A stretch of DNA of 64,000 bases from assembly GCF_009696675.1 (NCBI RefSeq), contig NZ_VULN01000003.1, positions 62,001 through 126,000 of the forward strand, in the 5' to 3' direction. The notes beneath the pieces were generated by a model. It was not told where the DNA came from. It did not search any database and saw nothing but the letters and a program-made list of their open reading frames with translations. Positions 33,307 through 41,822 of the stretch are shown here, piece by piece (positions within the stretch are counted from its first letter, which is position 1; each line of letters begins with the position of its first letter). This DNA is from Acidaminococcus fermentans. Its GTDB lineage: Bacteria > Bacillota > Negativicutes > Acidaminococcales > Acidaminococcaceae. Position numbers and translations under genes: made by a program.

Positions 33307-33334
33307 TTGAAAAACTTTCAGACTATGTTATAGT
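33307..33334 (+). promoter_or_regulatory. promoter of the AGCS symporter gene
   Basis: TTGAAA (33307-33312), 16 bases, TATAGT (33329-33334), about 34 bases before the chosen start. Confidence 0.7.
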
Positions 33335-33367
33335 AAAAGAATAAAAATATGAATGAGGGAGATGCTT

Positions 33368-34894
33368 ATGGAGAATTTGTTTGCATGGATCAACTCTGTC
33401 CTGAAGTTCGTCGGCCCCCTGTCCGACTTCTTCTGGGACATTCCTACCCAGTTTGCATGGTACAAAAACCTGCCCCTGTTGGGAAGCTTTTCGTTCGCCA
33501 TTATTGTGCTGGTAGGATCCGGCATCTATTTCACCTGCCGGCTCCACTGTATCCAGCTGACCCATATGGGAACGGCCATCCGGCTGCTGGTCCACCGGCG
33601 CAGTGCCGCCACCGGGATCTCGCCGCTGGCGGCCTTTATGCTCAGTTCCGCCATGCGGGTGGGCCCCGGGAACATCCTGGGGGTCACCGGGGCCATTTCC
33701 GTAGGGGGACCGGGAGCCCTGTTCTGGATGTGGGTATCTGCGTTCTTCGGCATGGCTACCGCCTTTGTGGAAGGGACCATGGCCCAGCTGTTCAAGGAAA
33801 AACGTCAGGGACAGTTTGTAGGGGGACTGCCCTTTTACGGACGGGCTCTTTTCGGAGGCAGCCAGGGTGTGGGCATCTTCCTTTCTCTCCTGTACATCTT
33901 CTATGCCCTGGGATGTCTGCCGGCCCAGGGATACAATGTGGTTTCTTCTGTAGGGGCCATCGGGTCCATGGTCAGCGGTACGGAGATTCCCACCAACTCC
34001 CTCTTCTATTACGGCACGGCAGCTGTGGTACTGGTCTTTACTGCCCTGCTGGCCTTCGGGGGCATCAAAAAGGTGACAAAGGCCACCAATGCCATGGTTC
34101 CGGTGATGGCGGTGGTATACGTGGCCACTACGGTGCTGCTGATTGTGGGCAATGTACGGTCCGTTCCTTACTTTTTTGAAGCGGTGTTTGCGGGAGCCTT
34201 CCGGCCGGAAGCCTTTTTCGGCGGGGTGTTCGGTACCGTCCTGGTCCAGGGAGTGAAACGGGGGCTGATGAGCAACGAAGCGGGCCAGGGGACCATTACC
34301 ATGTCCGCCGCATCCGCCGATGACGAACATCCCTGCGAACAGGGGCTCCTGTCCGCTGCCGGGGTGTTCCTGGACACTCACATCATCTGCACCATGACCG
34401 GGTTCATTGTGATCATGGCCCATGCCTGGACCCAGGATCCTGCCGCCTGGAAAGCCGCCGGGAAGCTGCCCAAATATCTCCTTTCCGTGACCCAGCTGAC
34501 GCCCACTGCCGGGATCAATACGGCGGTGAACCTGGCCCTTACCCTGTGCTTCTGCCTGTTTGCCTACACCTGTCTCATCGGAATGGTGTCCTTTTCGGAA
34601 ATCGCCGCTGCCCGTCTGAGCAAAAATCCCCAGGTGATCGTCACTGTCCGGTGCCTGTGCCTGCTGGTGGCCGCCTTCGGCATCCTGGTGAACATTGCCG
34701 GCTATGACCTGAGCAACCTGTGGGCCTTCTCCGACCTGGCCAACATCATCATGGTCTACTGCAACGTGCCCCTTTTGTACAAGGGATTCCAGTACGTGCT
34801 GAAAGCCCAGCGCCACTTTGTCAGCGAAAGCCCTGAACCCTTCGACGGAAAAAAGATCCTGGGCATTGATACCCCCTGTTGGCCGAGAAAATAA
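33368..34894 (+). CDS. AGCS-family sodium:alanine/glycine symporter
   Basis: The 508-residue membrane protein has the AGCS signature (VGPGNILGVTGAISVGGPGALFWMW, then SNEAGQGTITMSAAS with the Asn-Glu-Ala-Gly-Gln-Gly motif). It takes up alanine or glycine with sodium. I chose ATG 33368 because GAGGGA lies 7 bases upstream; the two earlier in-frame ATGs leave too little space. It stands alone with its own promoter and a terminator, fitting an amino-acid fermenter. Confidence 0.9.
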   Translation: MENLFAWINSVLKFVGPLSDFFWDIPTQFAWYKNLPLLGSFSFAIIVLVGSGIYFTCRLHCIQLTHMGTAIRLLVHRRSAATGISPLAAFMLSSAMRVGPGNILGVTGAISVGGPGALFWMWVSAFFGMATAFVEGTMAQLFKEKRQGQFVGGLPFYGRALFGGSQGVGIFLSLLYIFYALGCLPAQGYNVVSSVGAIGSMVSGTEIPTNSLFYYGTAAVVLVFTALLAFGGIKKVTKATNAMVPVMAVVYVATTVLLIVGNVRSVPYFFEAVFAGAFRPEAFFGGVFGTVLVQGVKRGLMSNEAGQGTITMSAASADDEHPCEQGLLSAAGVFLDTHIICTMTGFIVIMAHAWTQDPAAWKAAGKLPKYLLSVTQLTPTAGINTAVNLALTLCFCLFAYTCLIGMVSFSEIAAARLSKNPQVIVTVRCLCLLVAAFGILVNIAGYDLSNLWAFSDLANIIMVYCNVPLLYKGFQYVLKAQRHFVSESPEPFDGKKILGIDTPCWPRK

Positions 34895-34907
34895 GGGGGT
34901 GAAAGAT

Positions 34908-34921
34908 TCGCGACCCGCGAC
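34908..34921. repeat. heptad repeat, 2 units
   Basis: TCGCGAC and CCGCGAC in tandem, directly before a terminator of the GGGGCTGTTGC family. Confidence 0.6.
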
Positions 34922-34924
34922 CCA

Positions 34925-34964
34925 AAAATGGGGCTGTTGCTTATGCAACAGCCCCATTTTTTAC
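34925..34964. terminator. bidirectional terminator, GGGGCTGTTGC family
   Basis: TGGGGCTGTTGC (34929-34940) pairs with GCAACAGCCCCA (34945-34956), with flanking A- and T-runs, between the convergent symporter and aminotransferase genes. Confidence 0.9.
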
Positions 34965-36154
34965 TTCCCTTCTTTGATCTCCTTCAATGCTTCAGCCATC
35001 CGTTTTACCCCTTCCACAATCCGGTCATCAGGCATGTTGGAGTAGTTGATCCGCATGTGCCGGTCGTTCTTGATGTTGGGGTAGAAGAATTCGCCCAGTA
35101 CACCGGCCACGTTCTTTTCGATGCACTTGTCGAACACCTTCCGGGCGCTGACCCCTTCCGGGAAGGTCAGCCACAGGAACAGGCCCCCTTCCGGATGGGT
35201 CCAGGTGGTGCCGTCGGTGAAGGTTTCTTCCATGGTCTTCAGCAGCAGGTCACGGCGGTGCTTGTACAGCTTGTTGATTTCCGCCACATGGTCATCCAAG
35301 CTGTATTCATCCATGTACCGGTCGATGATGGCCTGGTCAAAGGCGGAGGTGTGCAGGTCGGCACTCTGTTTTACCTTGACGAATTCCTTCATCAGGGTGG
35401 TGGGAGCGGCCAGCCAGCCAATCCGCAGCCCCGGGCAGAAGGTCTTGGAGAAGGTCCCCATGGCCATCACCAGGTCTTTGGTGTCCATGCTCTGGAGGGA
35501 GGGGAGGGTTTCCCCTTCATAGCGCAGTTCCCCGTAGGGATTGTCTTCCAGCACCGGGATATTGTATTTGTTGACGATTTCCATGAATTTCTGCCGCCGT
35601 TCCAGGCTCCAGCAGATGCCGGTGGGGTTCTGGAAATCCGGGATCACATAGATCAGTTTGGCCCGGGGCGTTTCCGCCAGGATCTTGTCCAGTTCTTCCG
35701 GGATCATGCCCTTTTCGTCAGTGGGGACTTCCTTGAACACCGGCTGGTAGGCCTTGAAGGCATTGATGGCAGCCAGGTAGGTGGGGCTTTCCATCAGCAC
35801 CACATCCCCTTCGTCAAAGAAAATCTTCCCGGCCATGTCCAGGTTCTGCTGGGAGCCGGTGGTGATCAGGATGTTTTCCGCTTTCAGATGGGATTTGTAT
35901 TTCCGGTTCATCCGGTCGGCAATCTTGGCCCGGAGGGTGGGACGGCCTTCTGTGGTGGCGTACTGGAGCACCTTGTGGCCTTCAGCGGCGCAGACTTCCT
36001 GACACACCTTGCCGATTTCTTCCACCGGGAACAGTTCCGGTGCCGGCAGCCCCCCGGCAAAAGAAATCACTTCCGGACGCTGGGTCACTTTCAGGATTTC
36101 CCGGACCGCAGAAGCCTGCATCCCGGCCATCCGTTTGGCAAATTTGTATTCCAT
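34961..36154 (-). CDS. PLP-dependent aminotransferase (MocR/Aro8-like class I)
   Basis: The 397-residue fold-type I aminotransferase resembles the 2-aminoadipate/valine-pyruvate/aromatic group: ISFAGGLPAPELFP near the N-terminus, PDFQNPTG, and the PLP-lysine in GTFSKTFCPGLRIGW. There is no N-terminal helix-turn-helix, so it is an enzyme and not a MocR regulator. The start MEYKFAKRM follows GGGGGAGG. Substrate is not readable. It has its own promoter (36221-36249). Confidence 0.88.
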   Translation of the reverse strand: MEYKFAKRMAGMQASAVREILKVTQRPEVISFAGGLPAPELFPVEEIGKVCQEVCAAEGHKVLQYATTEGRPTLRAKIADRMNRKYKSHLKAENILITTGSQQNLDMAGKIFFDEGDVVLMESPTYLAAINAFKAYQPVFKEVPTDEKGMIPEELDKILAETPRAKLIYVIPDFQNPTGICWSLERRQKFMEIVNKYNIPVLEDNPYGELRYEGETLPSLQSMDTKDLVMAMGTFSKTFCPGLRIGWLAAPTTLMKEFVKVKQSADLHTSAFDQAIIDRYMDEYSLDDHVAEINKLYKHRRDLLLKTMEETFTDGTTWTHPEGGLFLWLTFPEGVSARKVFDKCIEKNVAGVLGEFFYPNIKNDRHMRINYSNMPDDRIVEGVKRMAEALKEIKEGK

Positions 36155-36220
36155 AATAAAAACCTCCCCCAAAATCAGCTGTCTTTTCAGGACAGTACCA
36201 ATTTCATTGTATCCTAGAAA

Positions 36221-36249
36221 ATGCTATCACTATTGATTTTTACCGTCAA
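36221..36249 (-). promoter_or_regulatory. aminotransferase promoter
   Basis: On the minus strand: TTGACG (36244-36249), 17 bases, TAGCAT (36221-36226). TGTATA/TGTACA palindromes lie 20-55 bases upstream of the -35. Confidence 0.7.
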
Positions 36250-36372
36250 GAAAATGCATTTAATATATTGTATACAAAAGTCCTAAAGAGTTATTTCTGT
36301 ACAGTTCTATACAAAAACAGAAGAATAGAAAAAATACAGTAATGTAGTATGGATTTATCAGCAGGCAACGGC

Positions 36373-36386
36373 CGCTGACCGTTGAC
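36373..36386. repeat. heptad repeat, 2 units
   Basis: CGCTGAC and CGTTGAC in tandem upstream of polA. Confidence 0.6.
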
Positions 36387-36431
36387 GGGAACTGCTGCCC
36401 CCGCAACAGCTCCCCCTGTCCCTTTCAAATA

Positions 36432-36440
36432 TGGTATAAT
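36432..36440 (+). promoter_or_regulatory. polA extended -10 promoter
   Basis: TGGTATAAT: a consensus TATAAT (36435-36440) with an upstream TG. No good -35 lies at 17 bases, which fits an extended -10 promoter. Confidence 0.65.
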
Positions 36441-36474
36441 AATATGATTAGAATAACACTGAGGATGGTGCGCA

Positions 36475-39093
36475 ATGGACGAAAAATTCCTTCTTATTGA
36501 CGGCAGCAGTCTGATCCACCGGGCTTTCTTTGCTCTGCCGCCTTTGACCAATAAAAAAGGGGTCAACACCGGGGCGGTGTACGGCCTGTGCAATATGATC
36601 CTGAAGCTGCTCCAGGAGATCAAACCCAGCTACATGCTGGTGGCTTTCGACAAATCCCGGAAAACCTTCCGAACGGAAAAATTCCCGGACTATAAGGGCC
36701 AGCGGAAGGCTACGCCTCCGGAACTGAAGGAACAGTTCCCTCTGTCCATCCGACTGCTCCAGGCCATGGGGATCCCCACCCTGGAAGTGGACAACTACGA
36801 AGCGGATGATATTATCGGCACCCTGTCCAGCGGGGCTCCGGACAGTGTCCAGGTCCGGATCGTCACCGGGGACCGGGATGAATTCCAGCTGATCAAAAAC
36901 AATGTCCAGGTGCTGTTCACCAAAAAAGGGATTTCCAATATTGCCGTCTATGACGAAAAGGCCTTCGGGGAAGAATACCAGGGACTGGAACCCCGGCAGA
37001 TCATCGACCTGAAAGGGCTCATGGGGGATACCAGCGACAACATCCCCGGGGTACCGGGAGTGGGCCCCAAAACGGCCCTGAAGCTGATTGCCCAGTACGG
37101 CACCGTGGAAAACACCCTGGACCATGCGGAAGAAGTGAAGGGAAAAGCCCTTCAGGAGAAGCTCCGGAACAACCGGGATCAGGCCCTTTTGTCCAAAGAC
37201 CTGGCCACCATCTGTCTCCAGGTACCCATTGAAAAGGATCCGGCGGCCTATCCTCTCACAGGTCTGACGGAAGAAAGCCGGAAACTGATGCAGGAACTCC
37301 AGTTCAAGAACCTGTGGGACCGGTTCGTACCGGTACTGGGCTGCGCAGCAGGCACGGAAGGGGCCAACGATGATCCTCTGTCCCTGTTCGGTCAGCCGGT
37401 AGCTGCAGATACCCTGGAAAGGGTGGAAATCAGCGACGATGCCCAGGGAGACAGGCTGGTGGAAGAAATCCGGGCCAAAGGGGACCAGGTGGCCCTGGCC
37501 TATGTTCTCCAGGGCAATCTGCCCAGCCAGCGGCTGGAACAGCTGGACCTGGTCTTTGCCGGAAAGCATTATGTCTTCCACCCGGAACAGGCGGGGAAAC
37601 AGGCGGTGCTGGCACTTCTTGAGAATCCGGATCTGCCCAAGGCGGTGGCAGATCCCAAGGAGCTGTACAAATATATGATGGGACAAGGGAAAGCCCTTCA
37701 GGGAGTCACCGACGATCCTTCCCTGGCCGGCTATCTTTATGAACCGGGAGCCAGCAGCTACGGGATCCAGGGTTTGGGAGAAGAATTCCTCTCGGCGGCC
37801 AGCGGAGAAGCCGCCCAGGATACAGCGGCCCTGGTGCCGGTGCTCCGGGACAGGCTCCAGGAACGGGGACTTACCCGGCTCTATGAAACCATCGAACTGC
37901 CCCTTACGGAAAACCTGGCGGAAATGGAATGGAACGGGATCACCATCGACCAGGCCATGCTGGACGAAGTCACCGAAGAAATGACCAAAAAGGTACAGGC
38001 TCTGGAACAGCAGGCTTTTGACCAGGCAGGGGAACAGTTCAACCTGAATTCTCCCAAACAGCTGGGGGCCCTGCTCTTTGAAAAACTGGGGCTGCCCGTT
38101 ATCAAAAAGACCAAGACCGGCTATTCCACTGATGTGTCGGTACTGGAAGCTCTCCAGGGGGAACATCCCATCATCGAGACTCTGATCAGATATCGGCAGC
38201 TGTCCAAACTCCTGTCTACTTATCTCCTGGGTCTCCATCCCCTGATCAACCCGGCCACCGGCCGGATCCACACCCATTTCAACCAGATGGCCACAGTGAC
38301 CGGCCGGCTGTCCAGCACGGAACCCAACCTTCAGAACATCCCTACCCGGACAGAAGTGGGGAAACGGATGCGGGAAATGTTCGTGCCCGGGAAAGATTAC
38401 GATCTGCTCATGAGCTGCGATTATTCCCAGGTGGAACTCCGGGTGATGGCCAGCATTGCCCAGGATGAACTGCTGCTGGATTCCTTCCGTCACGGCCAGG
38501 ATGTCCATGCCCGGACCGCTTCGGAAATCTTCGGGGTGCCTCTGGACCAGGTGACACCCTACATGCGGAGCAAGGCCAAGACTGTGAATTTCGGGATCAT
38601 CTACGGGATCAGCGATTTCGGCCTGGCCCGGCAGCTGGGGGTGCCCCGGGGAGAGGCGGCCCAGTATATTGAAAGCTATTTTGCCCGGTACACCGGGGTG
38701 AAGGATTATATGGAACGGGAAAAACAGAAGGCTCGGGAAATGGGCTATGTGGAGACCCTGTTCGGACGCCGCCGGTACCTGCCGGACATCAACGCCAAGA
38801 ATTTCAACCGCCGGAGCTTTGCGGAACGGACTGCCATCAACACTCCCATCCAGGGAACGGCGGCGGACATCATCAAGGTGGCCATGCTGAAAGTAGCGGA
38901 AAACCTGAAGAAAGCCCAGGTGAAAAGCCGGGTGCTGCTCCAGGTCCACGACGAACTGGTGTTGGAAGTCACGGAAGAAGAAAAGGACCAGGTGGCCCAA
39001 ATCGTCAAGGACACCATGGAACACGCGGTGGAACTGGCGGTACCCCTGGTGGCGGATGTAGCCACCGGGAAAAACTGGGCTCAGGCCAAGTAA
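36475..39093 (+). CDS. polA: DNA polymerase I
   Basis: The 872-residue protein has an N-terminal 5'-3' exonuclease/flap domain (residues 1 to about 290: LLIDGSSLIHRAFFAL, AFDKSRKTFR), a middle domain and a C-terminal polymerase domain (motif A SCDYSQVELRVMASIA, motif B RSKAKTVNFGIIYG, motif C QVHDELVLE). The middle region lacks the DxE and other acidic motifs of an active 3'-5' exonuclease, as in Bacillus and Thermus Pol I. It leads an operon with mutM and coaE, separated by about 10 bases each. Confidence 0.97.
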   Translation: MDEKFLLIDGSSLIHRAFFALPPLTNKKGVNTGAVYGLCNMILKLLQEIKPSYMLVAFDKSRKTFRTEKFPDYKGQRKATPPELKEQFPLSIRLLQAMGIPTLEVDNYEADDIIGTLSSGAPDSVQVRIVTGDRDEFQLIKNNVQVLFTKKGISNIAVYDEKAFGEEYQGLEPRQIIDLKGLMGDTSDNIPGVPGVGPKTALKLIAQYGTVENTLDHAEEVKGKALQEKLRNNRDQALLSKDLATICLQVPIEKDPAAYPLTGLTEESRKLMQELQFKNLWDRFVPVLGCAAGTEGANDDPLSLFGQPVAADTLERVEISDDAQGDRLVEEIRAKGDQVALAYVLQGNLPSQRLEQLDLVFAGKHYVFHPEQAGKQAVLALLENPDLPKAVADPKELYKYMMGQGKALQGVTDDPSLAGYLYEPGASSYGIQGLGEEFLSAASGEAAQDTAALVPVLRDRLQERGLTRLYETIELPLTENLAEMEWNGITIDQAMLDEVTEEMTKKVQALEQQAFDQAGEQFNLNSPKQLGALLFEKLGLPVIKKTKTGYSTDVSVLEALQGEHPIIETLIRYRQLSKLLSTYLLGLHPLINPATGRIHTHFNQMATVTGRLSSTEPNLQNIPTRTEVGKRMREMFVPGKDYDLLMSCDYSQVELRVMASIAQDELLLDSFRHGQDVHARTASEIFGVPLDQVTPYMRSKAKTVNFGIIYGISDFGLARQLGVPRGEAAQYIESYFARYTGVKDYMEREKQKAREMGYVETLFGRRRYLPDINAKNFNRRSFAERTAINTPIQGTAADIIKVAMLKVAENLKKAQVKSRVLLQVHDELVLEVTEEEKDQVAQIVKDTMEHAVELAVPLVADVATGKNWAQAK

Positions 39094-39102
39094 GGAGGAA
39101 CC

Positions 39103-39924
39103 ATGCCGGAACTGCCGGAAGTGGAACAGGTACGGATCAGCCTGCTTCCTCATATAACAGGAAAAACCATCGAAAAGGTCCGGGTGGATCTGCCCAAAAT
39201 GATCCTCCATCCGGATCCGGGAACTTTTGTCCAAAAGCTCCAGGGAGCCCGGTTCACCGGAGTGGAGCGCCGGGGAAAATACCTGCGGCTGGACCTGGAA
39301 AAAGGGGACTGGCTGCTGATCCATCTCCGGATGACCGGAGCTTTGCTGGCCCTGCCCAAAACCGCTCCGGAACCGCCCCATACCCGGATGGCTTTTTATC
39401 TGTCCGGAGACGAAAACCTGTACTTCAGTGACATCCGTACCTTCGGAGTGGCAGCCCTGGTGGGGGAAGATGAATGGAAGGACAAAGGGTACGAAAGCCT
39501 GGGACCGGAGCCTCTGGATCCGGTTCTGACTCCGGAGTATCTCCGGGAAAAGGCACGGGGAAAGACCGCCGTAGTGAAAGCCTTCATCCTGGACCAGACC
39601 ATTATTGCCGGCCTGGGAAACATCTATGCCGATGAGGCCCTGTTTGCTGCCGGGATCTGCCCCACCCGCCGGGTGAACCGGATGACCCGGAAGGACTGGG
39701 AAGCTCTGGCTATGGCCATCAAAGGGGTGATCCGCCAGGGGCTGGAACACCATGGTACCACCTTCCGGAACTACCAGGATGCGGACGGGCACATGGGGGA
39801 CAACAGCCTGTATCTCCAGGTGTACCATCGGAAGGGCCTGCCCTGCAAACACTGCGGTACCCTGCTGAAGCAGATCAAAGTGGCCGGCCGGGGCAGTGTT
39901 TACTGTCCCCGGTGCCAGAAATAA
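39103..39924 (+). CDS. mutM: formamidopyrimidine-DNA glycosylase
   Basis: The 273-residue repair enzyme removes 8-oxoguanine and formamidopyrimidines and nicks the strand. The catalytic N-terminal Pro2-Glu3 (MPELPEVE), the H2TH region with GLGNIYADEALF, and the C-terminal zinc finger (CKHC and CPRC) are intact. The AAGGAGG site is 5 bases upstream. It is commonly placed between polA and coaE, as here. Confidence 0.97.
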   Translation: MPELPEVEQVRISLLPHITGKTIEKVRVDLPKMILHPDPGTFVQKLQGARFTGVERRGKYLRLDLEKGDWLLIHLRMTGALLALPKTAPEPPHTRMAFYLSGDENLYFSDIRTFGVAALVGEDEWKDKGYESLGPEPLDPVLTPEYLREKARGKTAVVKAFILDQTIIAGLGNIYADEALFAAGICPTRRVNRMTRKDWEALAMAIKGVIRQGLEHHGTTFRNYQDADGHMGDNSLYLQVYHRKGLPCKHCGTLLKQIKVAGRGSVYCPRCQK

Positions 39925-39933
39925 GGAGGAACC

Positions 39934-40521
39934 ATGAAGGTAATCGGACTCACCGGAGGCATTGCTTCCGGGAAGAGCACGGTCAGTGCCTATCTGAAAG
40001 AAAAGGGAATCCCGGTGTTCGACGCGGATGCGGCCGCCTGGGAAGTGGAAAAGGCCGGATCCCCCTGTCTCCGGCAACTGGTGGAGGTTTTCGGGCCGGC
40101 CATCCTGACGGAGAAAGGGGAATTGGACCGGAAGGAAATGGCCCGGCTGGCCTTCCATGACCCGGCGGTGCTCCGGCAGCTGAATGCCATTGTCCACCGG
40201 GCCGTGGAGGAAAAACGGGATGCTTTTCTGGCTGCCCACCGGCAGGACCCCGTGGTGATTTTGGATGCCCCTCTCCTCCTGGAATGCGGCTGGGAAAAGG
40301 TGACGGATACCGTATGGCTGGTGTATATTCCGGAAGAGGAGCAGATCCGCCGGGCCATGGCCCGGTCCGGCATGACCCGGGAAGAGGTAAAAGACCGGAT
40401 CCGGAAGCAGCTGTCCCTGGAAGAAAAACGGAAACAGGCCCAGGTGGTGCTGGACAATCGGGGTACCTTGGAAGATTTGTACCGGCAGGTGGACCGGGAA
40501 CTGGACCGGCTCTCTCTCTGA
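39934..40521 (+). CDS. coaE: dephospho-CoA kinase
   Basis: The 195-residue P-loop kinase carries out the last step of coenzyme A synthesis. The Walker A GGIASGKSTVS, the FDADAAAWEV segment and the LLLECGWE stretch fit the family. It is the third gene of the polA-mutM-coaE unit, with AAGGAGG upstream. Dephospho-CoA, its substrate, is also the precursor used by the CitG half of the fusion at 8464-9852. Confidence 0.96.
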   Translation: MKVIGLTGGIASGKSTVSAYLKEKGIPVFDADAAAWEVEKAGSPCLRQLVEVFGPAILTEKGELDRKEMARLAFHDPAVLRQLNAIVHRAVEEKRDAFLAAHRQDPVVILDAPLLLECGWEKVTDTVWLVYIPEEEQIRRAMARSGMTREEVKDRIRKQLSLEEKRKQAQVVLDNRGTLEDLYRQVDRELDRLSL

Positions 40522-40664
40522 GTTTGCCGTAATGTTGCAAAGAACAGTTGAAACACCGCCGGCAGATTTGATATGATAGTAGGAAAAAAGAAATGGACGC
40601 CTTCCGGAAGAGCAGGGACTTTTCCGGAAGAGCGCGGAAGATAGATTTATTGTGAGGGATTGTT

Positions 40665-41264
40665 TTGGAACGGAAGAGAAAGACAAAGCGGCCCGGGTGT
40701 CTGCCGGTGGTGCTGGTGTTCCTGCTGCTGATGGTGGCTGGGTATTTTGGCTGGAAGACGGATACTGCCCAGCGGAAGTTCGTCTACAACTGGCCTTATG
40801 CCCGGGAAATCCATCTGTACAGCGCCCAGTACCGGGTGGATCCCTTCCTGGCGGTGGCTGTGATCAAAAACGAAAGCAACTTCAAACCGGAGGCACAGTC
40901 CAAAGCCGGAGCCATGGGACTTATGCAGATCACCCCGGAAACCGGGGCCTGGATCGCCAAATGCACGGATTTTCCCAATTTCCGGGATTCCATGCTGCTG
41001 AAGCCGGAGCTGAACATCAAATTCGGCTGCTGGTACCTGGCGGAACTGGAAAGCGAATTCCACGGCAATGAGGTGCTGATGCTGGCCGCCTACAACGCCG
41101 GCCGGGGCACGGTGAAGGAATGGATGAAGGATTATGGATGGGATTATGATTTCAACAATCCTGCCCAGATCCCCTTCAGTGATACCAGGGCCTATGTGCA
41201 GAAGGTTTTGAACGACAGGGACAACTACCAAAATTTATATAAAAAAACATTAAAAAACTATTGA
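40665..41264 (+). CDS. lytic transglycosylase, SLT domain
   Basis: The 199-residue protein has an N-terminal signal anchor (about residues 12-30, after a Lys/Arg-rich start) and a soluble lytic transglycosylase domain: the catalytic Glu in IKNESNFKPEAQS, GAMGLMQITPETG and AAYNAGRGTV. It would cleave peptidoglycan from the outer face of the membrane. The start is TTG 40665 with GAGGGA 6 bases upstream; no ATG fits. It lies 140 bases after coaE, in front of the tRNA-Leu genes. Confidence 0.9.
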   Translation: MERKRKTKRPGCLPVVLVFLLLMVAGYFGWKTDTAQRKFVYNWPYAREIHLYSAQYRVDPFLAVAVIKNESNFKPEAQSKAGAMGLMQITPETGAWIAKCTDFPNFRDSMLLKPELNIKFGCWYLAELESEFHGNEVLMLAAYNAGRGTVKEWMKDYGWDYDFNNPAQIPFSDTRAYVQKVLNDRDNYQNLYKKTLKNY

Positions 41265-41318
41265 CGAAGATTCCTGATTGTGGTATTATTTCTTTGTTGC
41301 CGATTGAGAAACAGACAA

Positions 41319-41405
41319 GCGGGCATGGCGGAACTGGCAGACGCGCTAGCTTCAGGAGCTAGTGGGGGCAACCCCGTGGAGGTTCAATTCCTCTTGCCCG
41401 CACCA
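41319..41405 (+). tRNA. tRNA-Leu (anticodon CAG), copy 1
   Basis: An 87-base class II tRNA with acceptor GCGGGCA/TGCCCGC, anticodon stem CTAGC/GCTAG around TTCAGGA (anticodon CAG), a long variable arm (GGGGGCAACCCC), T-arm GGTTCAATTC and an encoded CCA. It is identical to the copy at 41573-41659. Confidence 0.97.
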
Positions 41406-41435
41406 AACTTTTCACCTCAGCAATCACACAACTTT

Positions 41436-41521
41436 GCGGTTGTGGCGGAAAGGCAGACGCGTCAGCTTGAGGGGCTGGTGAGGGAAACCTCATGCGGGTT
41501 CAAGTCCCGCCAACCGCACCA
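41436..41521 (+). tRNA. tRNA-Leu (anticodon GAG)
   Basis: An 86-base class II tRNA with acceptor GCGGTTG/CAACCGC, anticodon loop TTGAGGG (anticodon GAG), long variable arm, T-arm GGTTCAAGTC and encoded CCA. It lies between two identical tRNA-Leu(CAG) genes. Confidence 0.96.
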
Positions 41522-41572
41522 ACTTTCCAATACCGGGGGAAAAGCGAGAGGGCTCGACAACAAATTTCATAT

Positions 41573-41659
41573 GCGGGCATGGCGGAACTGGCAGACGCGC
41601 TAGCTTCAGGAGCTAGTGGGGGCAACCCCGTGGAGGTTCAATTCCTCTTGCCCGCACCA
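41573..41659 (+). tRNA. tRNA-Leu (anticodon CAG), copy 2
   Basis: The same 87-base sequence as 41319-41405, with encoded CCA. A hairpin terminator follows. Confidence 0.97.
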
Positions 41660-41670
41660 TTCAAAGAATG

Positions 41671-41702
41671 AGCACACTGTGGAAACAGCGTGCTTTTTTT
41701 GT
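41671..41702 (+). terminator. tRNA-Leu cluster terminator
   Basis: AGCACACTGT (41671-41680) pairs with ACAGCGTGCT (41685-41694), one mismatch, followed by T7. Confidence 0.85.
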
Positions 41703-41781
41703 TGTTGCATAACGGGACGGGCGTACCCCGGCCCGCTCTTTCTGTTCAAAGGCAAATGGGGCGCATTTGCCTTCCTTCGGC

Positions 41782-41795
41782 CGCTGACTGTTGAC
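41782..41795. repeat. heptad repeat, 2 units
   Basis: CGCTGAC and TGTTGAC in tandem, followed by a GGGGGCGCC/GGCGCCCCC hairpin next to the stop of the WYL regulator gene. Confidence 0.65.
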
Positions 41796-41799
41796 AAAG

Positions 41800-41822
41800 A
41801 GGGGGCGCCTGGCGCCCCCCCT
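41800..41822. terminator. GC-rich hairpin at the end of the WYL gene
   Basis: GGGGGCGCC and GGCGCCCCC (about 41801-41820) form a 9-bp stem with a two-base loop immediately before the minus-strand stop. The T-run on the minus side is short. Confidence 0.6.

Larger units (their letters stand above)
36155..36474. other. divergent region between the aminotransferase gene and polA
   Basis: About 320 bases. It contains the aminotransferase promoter (36221-36249), two palindromes upstream of it (TTGTATACAA 36268-36277, CTGTACAG 36297-36304), heptads (36373-36386), a small GC-rich inverted repeat, and the polA promoter. No small ORF was found with a ribosome site. Confidence 0.65.

Noticed and set aside
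36448-40686. An open frame of over 1400 codons antisense to polA-mutM-coaE
   Set aside because: It is a shadow of high-GC codon bias in the real genes; it has no family match, no ribosome site, and polA, mutM and coaE are certain.
41319-41659. tRNA-Leu cluster as an integration site of a mobile element
   Set aside because: No integrase gene or attachment-type direct repeat beyond the identical tRNA genes, and the flanking genes are ordinary.
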